A stretch of 64,000 bases of DNA from Meconema thalassinum. Lineage: Eukaryota > Arthropoda > Insecta > Orthoptera > Tettigoniidae. The first letter of the stretch is position 1. Each line of letters starts with the position of its first letter. A model generated the notes under the pieces. It saw nothing but the letters and a program-made list of their open reading frames with translations, ran no database searches and was not told the origin of the DNA. The stretch is taken from positions 196,976,289-197,040,288 of the forward strand of contig OX336391.1 in NCBI GenBank assembly GCA_946902985.2, read 5' to 3'. Below are positions 56,065 through 64,000 of the stretch, piece by piece. Position numbers and translations under genes: made by a program.

Positions 56065-57539
56065 GTTATCAGATTGTAATAATTACAGATCACAGAGCTC
56101 TGCAGTTCATGCTTCAGTCCGATTTGTCTTCTGATCGTCTGACGAGATGGACGTTGTTTATACAGCAGTTTAACGCCACCATCAGACATCAGCCAGGCAA
56201 GGACAACCTTCTTGCTGATGCTCTTTCGAGAAACCCCTCTAATAAATTAGCAGTAAACTTGGTACAATTGGAGGAGGGAGATGAGGCAATCCTGGAAAAG
56301 CTACGCAAATTAGCTGTGTCACAGAAGAGACACACTCCAATAAGGAACATGTACAGATATTTAAAGGGCCACATGGATGACTCGGATGAGTATTTTGAGG
56401 CAACTAGGAGATGTTCTGACAGATTCGCTCGTTGTGGAGAAGTTGTTTGTAAATTTGTGGACAAGCACAAGAACAAACTTAGAATAGTGGTGCCTCCCAA
56501 ATTGACTGTACCTTTGATCTGGTTAACACACAATAGTATCGGCCATGGTGGCCTGGATAAGACCATGAAAACGCTTCAGGAGACGTTTTATTGGTCTAAA
56601 TTGCGTCAGTCCGTTGCGAGGGTTATTAGGTCATGTGACAGTTGCCAGAGGAGCAAATATCCTTCGGCATTATCTAAGGAGGAGCCGAGAGCAATTATCC
56701 CCTATAGACCACGTGAATTAATGGCTTGTGACCTGTTTGGCCCTTATCCAAAAGGTGCCAGGGGTAACCAGTTTCTACTTGTTACCATGGATGTGTTTTC
56801 GAAATTCGTCACCTTAGACCCCTTGCAGAACGCAACAGCAGCGCAAGTTATAAGTCGCTTAGTTAAGAGTGTATTCACAAAAGCTGGAAGACCAGAAACG
56901 ATTCTTTCAGATAATGGATCACAATTTACTTCCCATGAATTCAAAGTCGCTATGGAGAGATTTGGAATACGTCACGTCTTCTCCAGCATCAGATATCCTG
57001 AGTCCAAGAGTTCGGAACGTCTAATGTCAGAGGTTGCCAAGTTTGCACGTTTATACTGCCCTCAAGATCATCCTAGCTGGGTAAAATATGTACCTCTGAT
57101 GGAGACATGCCTAAATACGACATATCATGAAAGTCTGAGAGATATTCCAGTGTTAGTTCATCATAACAGAAAGCCAGAAAGAGCTTGGGATGAAATAACA
57201 CAATTCTTAACTAAAGATGCTGAACCGTCAGAGCAGGAAAGGGCGGATAATGCCCGAGAAAGCCTGATGGATGCGGCGGGAAAAAGACACAAAAGAAATG
57301 AAGGAAAGCGCTACAACCCGCCTCTAGAAACTAATGACTTAGTTCTCGTACGTAAATCCACTAAAACAGATGCAGCGAGGAAGATATACATGAAGTTCAG
57401 TAGCCTGTACATTGGCCCCTACAAGGTAGGCAGAGTGTACGGGAATAATAGTTACCAAGTCCTAGACATCCACACAAACGAGGAAATAGGAAAATTCAAT
57501 GCGAAGAACCTCAGAAAGTATTTTAAGAGAGTGGAATAA
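56046..57539 (+). CDS. E4 RNase H end and integrase
   Basis: 497-residue frame, open to its natural stop. It starts with the last RNase H block (IITDHRALQF, catalytic Asp kept). The integrase zinc site (WLTHNSIGHGG ... CDSC) lies at about 155-205. The catalytic residues are in MACDLFGP, LSDNGSQFTS and SKSSERL. The C-terminal GPY/F-like module (YIGPYKVGRVYGNNSYQV) closes the protein. It overlaps the previous frame by 19 bases, because of a one-base shift. No envelope-like frame follows. Confidence 0.9.
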   Translation: MEKILLGYQIVIITDHRALQFMLQSDLSSDRLTRWTLFIQQFNATIRHQPGKDNLLADALSRNPSNKLAVNLVQLEEGDEAILEKLRKLAVSQKRHTPIRNMYRYLKGHMDDSDEYFEATRRCSDRFARCGEVVCKFVDKHKNKLRIVVPPKLTVPLIWLTHNSIGHGGLDKTMKTLQETFYWSKLRQSVARVIRSCDSCQRSKYPSALSKEEPRAIIPYRPRELMACDLFGPYPKGARGNQFLLVTMDVFSKFVTLDPLQNATAAQVISRLVKSVFTKAGRPETILSDNGSQFTSHEFKVAMERFGIRHVFSSIRYPESKSSERLMSEVAKFARLYCPQDHPSWVKYVPLMETCLNTTYHESLRDIPVLVHHNRKPERAWDEITQFLTKDAEPSEQERADNARESLMDAAGKRHKRNEGKRYNPPLETNDLVLVRKSTKTDAARKIYMKFSSLYIGPYKVGRVYGNNSYQVLDIHTNEEIGKFNAKNLRKYFKRVE

Positions 57540-57610
57540 ATCACAAAATACTGTTCATTAACGAATACCTAGAATGGTGTAATAAAAGTATTTGCACACT
57601 TTTATTAGCT

Positions 57611-57625
57611 AGGTTGGGAGGAGGA
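57611..57625 (+). other. E4 polypurine tract
   Basis: AGGTTGGGAGGAGGA immediately before the 3' LTR tip TGAGCC. Confidence 0.8.
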
Positions 57626-60600
57626 TGAGCCAGTATTTTGCTGTATACTTGAACCCTGATACGACAGCGAGACGTATTTTGAAATTACTGTTTGGCATTA
57701 ATTTGGCTGCAGGCTTGAGGAGCAATACACTCGTCATTCACTTAGGAGATAGATAGGCAATCGCGCCATGCTCTTGATCACGTGGACAGGACATGCTCAC
57801 TAACTTATTTCTGCAACTGTCTGATGCATATATAAGATGATAATCGACAGAGTTCGATTGTCAACCTCGATACAAGGAGAGATGTATCATGGGTAGACTG
57901 CCAGCTGTGGCGTGTCTGCGAGCAGTTCTGAAATCACAGACACTTGAGTTTTGTGACACACGGAGTGAACGTGCTATCGGCTCTGTAAGAAAAGTTTCGT
58001 TAAACACGCAGTCGTACGAGTGTACTCTAATCACGGCGCGGAGCGAACAGGCGGATTGCTTCATAGCAACATGCGGTTGTTCGTATTTCTGGCGTGTTTG
58101 GCATAACCCAGAAAATGGATATATGCGAGTGAGCTTAGTTATTGCATGGACTTGTCAGTACAAACTCCACGATGAGGAAATCTACTTCATATATGGTTGA
58201 AATGCAGGAAAGCATTAGTATTATCAAGAACAATACGACCGGACTTTATTGTGAGAATCTAGCTGCTGTAGCAATGTTGGGCTAAGCAGATAGTACAGGA
58301 ATGCAATGCAGAGGCAGGATTGATCATTTGGAATGACAACCTTATAAATACTACAATGAAGAAAAAGAAACGGTTGTAGGCGTTCGTTCTGATCCAGTGG
58401 TTTTGAAGTACATGAGAATAAAGAAACAACTCCAAATGAACGAAACTACTTTACTGATAACGTCGAGGGAGCCTTGTACTAGTAATATGTAGGAACTCCG
58501 TTTCGTAGACAGTGGTTTTCGAGTTAGGAGGAAGTTGGTTCAACGACTTACAGCTCCAGCCATGGACTACTCAGGGATGAGGGTCCAGTTCCTGAAAGGA
58601 ATGTATATTCCTTTACTTTCTTCAATCTCAACCAGAACATCGCCCAAGGAAGCTGGAAAACTTTTCTTTCTTGTAGACAGTAGACTTTGTCGCTTTTAGT
58701 TCGTCACTTTTCACCAACATTTTATTAAATAGTATGAAATTCATTCGAAGACTAGATGTGGTTCCTTGTATCATTTATGTCGGAGAGTGAAATTTATTTA
58801 GTAGTTAACAGTAAACGTAATGCTATTTAGAGCATTACTTGTGGGTTTTCTTTTGAAAGTTTTGGAAATAAAACCAAGCATTGAATTTTGTTGGGAAGAC
58901 ATCTGCAGCATAATTAGGACCAAGACGACGATATTTTTGTATAAGAATAGCGATTAGGAAGAAGATGGCCACACACACGTGCACTTGAACTATTCCGAAA
59001 ATATTTCAGTGATACTCTTCGTTTGGACTTATGACATTCTAGTAGACATTTCTTTCTTTTAGAAATGATAGTTCATTTTCATCATTATTTTCCATGGGTA
59101 TGGAATCGTAGAAATCGTCCAGCGAGAACAATTGTGAATTGATTGTCGAGGCATTTGTAGCCTACTTTCATATTTCTTTTAGATTAGAGATTTTTTTTTT
59201 ACTGAAACTTTAGTTCGTTCAGTCTTCAGCTTGTGTTATTTTAATTCGATTTTGGTAGGCTCTTGGCTAGATCATCGTTTGATTTAATGGTTTGCGTGTA
59301 TCTATTGATACGATAATAGACTCCTTTCCATGGTGTAAATCTCACGTGTTTTCTTCTGAGTAGTTAAGCCGTTTTTCGAGTTTGGATAGGCGAAACTGAA
59401 CCGACAATTTTACTAGTGTCTATCTACGATTTTTTTATTATATAAGTTATTATGGAAATAATTATACATATATATAGGAATAGTGAACTAAATTAACAGT
59501 TCAAACAAGTATAACAGAATTTGTCATAGACTTAAATGACGATAATTTATGGAAGTAGATAATACAACTTATCTAATAAATTGTTGCAACTTGTTGAGTG
59601 AAGTTGGGAAAGAGGTACTCTGTGACACTTCTATATTCGTCTACGATAAGGCGTGATATCTTCAGAGTATTTATTGAAAGGTTTTGAGTTTAATTACGTT
59701 TGGGAAAAATTCTTGACAGCTTTGGAAAGCTGAATTAATGTATTCCAATTTAATGAATACGAATTTATTGTGCTAATGAAGCGAATATTTGACATCATTG
59801 GATGGTCAACATTAATATTGTGTAATGTACTCGAAGTCTTATGTGAAGACATTAACGTAGTCATTTCGTTTTGTAAGAGTGAAATTAGCTTTTGAGCTAT
59901 CACTAATTTGAATAGGAAGTTGTTGTGAACGTGAATTGGAATCACGAATGTTTCTCTTAAATGCCAGTATTAATTCAAGTAACCCTACGTTTTTATTCTT
60001 TCCTATTAAGATTTGCCGGAGATGGATTGCTTATATCGTGATACACATATTTAAGTGACACAGCCACTTTTCGAATAACTTTAATTAATTCATGCAATAT
60101 AATACATTTGATATTTCAGTGATTTTAACAAAAATATACTGCATTCATTGAAGCATCTGGATAGTTAATAAACTATTTTCTAACTTGTAACACTATTCGA
60201 TTATCTTAATTGATTGTTGAATGCAACAAATTAAGAGAATTATAACCTTGAGATATACTTGTCGAATTAAATGGAAATGGGCAGCGATAATAACAAAATC
60301 CTAACTAAGGATATAATCTGTATATAAAATGTAAGATATGTATAAATTTTTAATAAGGGTATAGCATCAGTGCATGATTTAATATTGTATTTTTCATGTA
60401 ATGTGTTCAATGAATGAGATATTTAAATACTGCGATTTAGAGCAGTAAGTTGGGGCCTTATTATAGGCGTTTATTGAAACTATTTTCGTCATTTGATTTA
60501 GAGATGCTTTCTTCATTTTTGTCTAATTGACAGACATACTCCATTTGCCAGTTAATAAACTGAATTTAATTTTAAAAGAAATTCTTTGAACGACTGGTGT

Positions 60601-60915
60601 TTTCTATTAGAAAAGGGAGTGCGTTAGGAGGACCAGTGGGTGGTTTTTTCTTGAGTTTGGTTAAAATTAACGCCCGAGATACTTTCGTTTTCTTTTAGAG
60701 TCTCTTGTTCGAGTTATTTTAAGAGCTTCGTTTCATTGTAATATATACACCACTGGCATCTTCGTATCGCATTCTTTAATATCGACGTATCCTAATCCCT
60801 GGTTGATCCTAGTTGGTAGACTTTTAGGGGTTATTTCAGCCGGGAACTTCCAGAATCTACGATCCAGCTTTTCCATCGGATTTCAACAGGTAAGACCACG
60901 TGGATTACGGGTACA
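57626..60915 (+). repeat. E4 3' LTR (3290 bp)
   Basis: Direct repeat of 47753-51030, ending at gattacgggtaca and followed by the duplicated GTAC at 60916-60919. TATA box at 57829-57836; possible AATAAA at 58867. Carries the second copy of the 103-residue frame at 57889-58200. Confidence 0.95.
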
Positions 60916-61195
60916 GTACCTACTGTAAGGCCACGGCCGCCTCCTTCCCTCTTCCTAGCCTATCCATCCCAATCTTCCATACTTTCCCATCCCTCATGAG
61001 GCCCCTGTTGGCTTTGCAGGTGAGGCCGCCTGGGCGAAGTTCTGATCACACCTCCCCAGTTGTATCCATCCCGACCAGATTTTCCAAGCTCCAGGACACT
61101 GCCCATAGAGGCGGTAGTGGTGAGTTCTCTCGCTGAGTCCGTGAGAACCTCCAACCTAGAGGGTAAATTGATTAAATAAATAAATAAAATAAAAT
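60916..61195 (+). mobile_element. tRNA-derived SINE, 3' half (split by E4)
   Basis: Starts gtacctactgtaaggccacg, continues the SINE body of 47524-47752 in the same order as the copy at 46725-47112, and ends in an A-rich (aaat)n-like tail. Confidence 0.85.
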
Positions 61196-61310
61196 AAACA
61201 TGTCCTCCTCATTCACAGACCACCACGTAATTTCATATGGATTCTGTTAAAATGAGTCATATTGATATGATAAATATCGTTTAAAATGATAATCTGGTAG
61301 CAAAAATAGC

Positions 61311-61384
61311 TACCCCGTCCGGGATGCGAACCCAAGATCTCTAGAGTCATAGTCTTAAGCACTAACCTCACGGCTATATCGAAC
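61311..61384 (-). repeat. tRNA-like SINE head or tRNA pseudogene
   Basis: On the minus strand: an A-box-like TAGCCGTGAGGTTAGTGC and B box GGGTTCGCATCCC about 40 bases later, over a tRNA-sized span. Acceptor pairing is poor and the flanks look repetitive, so a SINE origin is more likely than a working tRNA gene. 61385-61889 holds nothing else recognised. Confidence 0.5.
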
Positions 61385-61889
61385 ACGCAAATATTGTGCT
61401 CAAGATGGTGACTTATTTCCGCGTTCCAATAATACTGCATTACGGAATTAAGTTTCATTTATATTTTGCTTGTTTCGATAATGTTCCTGCGTGAAATTGA
61501 ATTTAAAGTGCCTTATGAATAGGCCATCTTGTGAGTAAAGAGAATGTATTGAGTATTAGTTCATGAAGGCTTGCTCAATTCTCGTATAACCACAACGATT
61601 ATATTATATTGATGACTGCATTACCGTTATGTGGGTTAATATTTCAATAGCCATTGTGCAGAAACATAATACCGGCAACGCCGACTACTTACAATGTTTG
61701 ATATTAAGACATTTTACCATTTAAATACTGATACGAAGATTTCGAACATGTACCATGTCATTTGTTTCAATCACTTGACACCAGAGTTCGCGTGAGCGTT
61801 TTCCGTTCAGTATGTCATATACATTCCACATGGCAGAGAGTACGGCATGGTACCAATTTTCGACACCGCGCGCTCATTGTTTCTCGTAG

Positions 61890-62105
61890 CATTGCCAGCT
61901 TGATCGATTGATCCAGCGGGCAGCGCATACTTCCGTTTTCCACCACTGCCAGCTAGTACACTTCCGTTCGATCGATTGAACGGGCAGTGCATACTTCCGT
62001 TTTCCACCACTGCCAGCTAGTACACTTCCGTTCGAATGATCAAGCGGGCAGTGCATCGTTCCGTTTTTCACCACTGCCAGCTAGTATACTTCCGTTCGTT
62101 CCGAT
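61890..62105. repeat. 64-bp minisatellite, ~3.3 copies
   Basis: The sequence cactgccagctagta recurs at 61944, 62008 and 62072, exactly 64 bases apart, with gggcagtgcat and cttccgtt in each unit. A partial, diverged unit starts near 61893. Overlapping short frames on both strands follow the repeat and are not genes. Confidence 0.85.
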
Positions 62106-62175
62106 CCACTTCCGTCCCCTATTTTTTAAATCACTCCCACAAAACTATCCAGCAACCGAGCGGAAAGATGTTACA

Positions 62176-62465
62176 CATCAAAAACAACCAGATCTGTTGC
62201 AATAAATTTTGTAAATTAAGCATAAAAAAATGTTTGAAAATTGTAGAAATGAGGAGATGTGTATGGGAAAATGTGTACTGTTGTTGAATCAGTTAGGTTA
62301 TAAATATTCTTGATGTGTATTTTCTAGGTATAGTATAGAAAACCTAACTGATTCAACAAACAGTACATATTTTCAGATACATATCTCCTCATTTCCACGT
62401 TGTTTTTCATGACAAGTATTTATGCTTAATTTACAAAATTTATTGCAACAGATAGGTTTTGTTTT
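62176..62465. repeat. Palindromic foldback element
   Basis: Two arms of about 125 bases (about 62176-62303 and 62333-62465) are inverted copies with some differences, sharing ctgttgcaataaattttgta, aaatgaggagat.tgtat and gttgaatcagttaggtt. A ~30-base AT-rich loop separates them. Probably a MITE. 62466-63327 shows no clear gene. Confidence 0.75.
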
Positions 62466-63327
62466 TGAAAATTTAGTTTGTGAACTATTGGTATGGTGCT
62501 ACTCAGTTACTCATCATATACCAGCTGAATAAGGTCACAATTTGAGCGAAACCAGAACTGTTTCAATGAAATCAATATTGACTTTAGCTAAAGATAAATA
62601 GTTTATAATATATCTGTATTATCCTGAAACTGTTTCATTAAATAGCAAGGAAAATAACAGATTAAAACCTAAGATTCCGAGCCCTAGTCATCTCATCAGT
62701 CTACTTCCTGGTGCCTCAGAAATGCTGAACTGCTCGTAAACGTTTACCACAGTACCAGGCCAGCCTTTACTTTCAAGTGGTCGACAGCTGTCACTAATCT
62801 TCTGTGACGTTATTTGAGAAGAGCTTCCTTTCACACAAAATGGTTTACTGGCACTGTCATTGTGATCACATTGTCATACTTCTCACCAGCTAACATAGAT
62901 TTTGTGTAAGCGTACAATCCTTTCACTGATCACACATTTATTTCTCTCACATTTCCGGACCTGCTTTAAGAGTCTTCGATGTAACCTACTCGTGTGGAGC
63001 GATGTACAAACGAGACTATAAATATTACTGAATACCTTGGCGTAGTGTATTAAATACATGTTGTCCTCCTCCAGTGAATCACACCTTGTGAAACGTGGGT
63101 CAGAGACCAAGGGACCGCAGCTGAGTCCAGCATTGCTTCCACTTTCTTGTGCCGGGCTCCTCTCTGTCTTCTTTCCTGTCGACCTCTCTTGGTCAACTCT
63201 TGTTCTCTTCTGACGCCGACGGCATTAGGTTATGGCCGATGTCTCGTTCGTATTCTACAGGGGATGTCTTCATAAGTAATGCCACCTCTTAAGAAAATTT
63301 TATTTGGTAAGTTTTCTGACAAGAAAT

Positions 63328-63657
63328 TTAACTATTCTTCAAGTATACACCATTATATTCTACGGTCTTGAGCCATCTTCTAGCGAGGTTTCTTATCACG
63401 CGACGGTACCAGTCCCTGGGTTTCAATGTGAATAATTCGGCGAGACCTACCTCCACAGCTTCAATGTTTTCGATATTTTTTCCACGCAATAAATGGTTCA
63501 TGGATCGAAAAAAATTGTAATCTGAAGGCGCACGATCAGGGCTGTATGCTGGTTGTGGTAGCAGTTCGACTCCTCCCAATTCCTGAATGTTTGCCATGGT
63601 TGTTCGTGCAGTATGAGGTCTCGCATTGTCCTGCTGCAACTCTATTTCGGTTAACAA
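63328..63657 (-). pseudogene. mariner-like transposase, C-terminal part
   Basis: 109 residues, with LQQDNARPHTA carrying the second catalytic Asp and YSPDRAPSDYNFF the third (mariner DD34D spacing and signature). It ends in the family-typical C-terminal helices. A stop or frameshift at 63657-63668 separates it from the upstream part. Confidence 0.88.
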
Positions 63658-63667
63658 ATGATTTGTA

Positions 63668-64000
63668 TCACCGTCTCAAAATGTCATGAACTCGTTCCAG
63701 TTGTTGAGAACAAAGATCTGCATTGACAGCACGTCTGTTTGTAACAATCTCCCAGTAAATCACTCCTTCAAAATTCCACCAGACACGCAACATTACTTTT
63801 GGGCCGAACCGATCCTTTTTGACGATGACTTTGGCAGGTTGATGGGGACTGAGCCACTGATTAGAGGCGTTACTGTTGCCAATTTTCATCACATGTGACA
63901 ATTCTCCTAATTGGACCAGACTAAACAGGATACGCTGCGGCGTTGGAAGAACTGCTTCTGCACTACACCAATGGGGGTGGTTGGAGTCTCCTTCCTGCAA
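63668..64000 (-). pseudogene. mariner-like transposase, middle part (cut by edge)
   Basis: 110 residues entering from the right edge: KVMLRVWWNFEGVIYWE matches the usual VMLSVWWDF.GVI..E block; the usual first catalytic Asp is replaced by Asn in WWNF. Then NADLCSQQLERVHD. It ends at a stop, after which the C-terminal part continues in another phase. The catalytic change and break show an inactive copy. Confidence 0.85.

Larger units (their letters stand above)
47753..60915 (+). mobile_element. Gypsy-like LTR retrotransposon E4, full length, degraded coding region
   Basis: 13.2-kb plus-strand element with 3.3-kb LTRs (47753-51030 and 57626-60915) starting TGAGCC and ending GGTACA. It has a primer-binding-like site (51041), gag start at 51728, protease, RT, RNase H and integrase to 57539, and a polypurine tract at 57611. 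It is inserted in a SINE. The right flank is GTAC and the left is GAAC, consistent with a 4-bp GTAC duplication with one later change. The coding region has at least four in-frame stops (about 52376, 53388, 53529 and 55258) and three frameshifts (about 53050, 53950 and 56050). Confidence 0.92.

Noticed and set aside
57540..57625. Envelope gene downstream of integrase
   Set aside because: Only about 90-350 bases separate integrase and LTR in E2 and E4; no room and no signal or membrane segment.
28920..61384. Functional tRNA genes at 28925, 33480, 47570 and 61311
   Set aside because: Box A/B motifs are present, but the flanking bodies, tails and target duplications show SINEs.
1..64000. CRISPR arrays or operon-like bacterial genes
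   Set aside because: No regular short repeats with unique spacers; all tandem repeats lack spacer structure and the content is eukaryotic.

Overview
The window looks like repeat-dense, AT-rich nuclear DNA of an insect. Evidence: Ty3/Gypsy retrotransposons, mariner and Tc1 transposase remnants, several tRNA-derived SINEs, a hAT-type element with an 8-bp target duplication, minisatellites and microsatellites. From memory only, some SINE sequences resemble those of orthopteroid (polyneopteran) insects; I cannot verify this. I found no convincing host protein-coding gene, rRNA, functional tRNA gene or CRISPR array.

Layout. Positions 1-9986 (minus strand): Gypsy-like element E1, cut inside the integrase by the window edge, with its upstream LTR at about 5752-9986. 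9847-19566 (minus): related element E2, almost intact coding region, upstream LTR at about 16474-19566; it appears to share the 5752-9986 LTR with E1. 19600-22550: two similar non-coding repeats built from ~290-bp tandem units, a simple-sequence tract and a hairpin. 22935-23225: SINE-like sequence. 23729-34145: a hAT-type terminal-repeat pair with 8-bp target duplications, filled by nested insertions: a second DNA transposon (24191-31007, perfect 39-bp terminal repeats) whose transposase gene is split by a 3 x 1.1-kb tandem array, itself hit by a SINE; then a Tc1 remnant, a foldback element and another SINE. 35132-45163 (minus): element E3, complete with 3.2-3.3 kb LTRs and 4-bp target duplications, but almost all of pol is deleted. 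45280-47752: SINEs. 47753-60915 (plus): element E4, complete with 3.3 kb LTRs, inserted inside a SINE, coding region broken by several stops and frameshifts. 61300-64000: tRNA-like SINE head, a 64-bp minisatellite, a palindromic element, and a mariner transposase running off the window.

E1-E4 form one lineage and are the main interest. All have very long LTRs (about 3.1-4.2 kb), a several-hundred-residue coiled-coil extension before the Gag capsid domain, an Arg/Asn/Tyr-rich tail instead of a CCHC zinc knuckle, and evidence for one uninterrupted ancestral gag-pol frame (coil, capsid, basic tail, protease, RT, RNase H, integrase). The coil repeat units differ from element to element. E3 and E4 both sit at GTAC target sites, and E3 looks like a gag-only, trans-mobilised derivative. 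All boundaries and homologies are from reading by eye; no alignment or database search was run.
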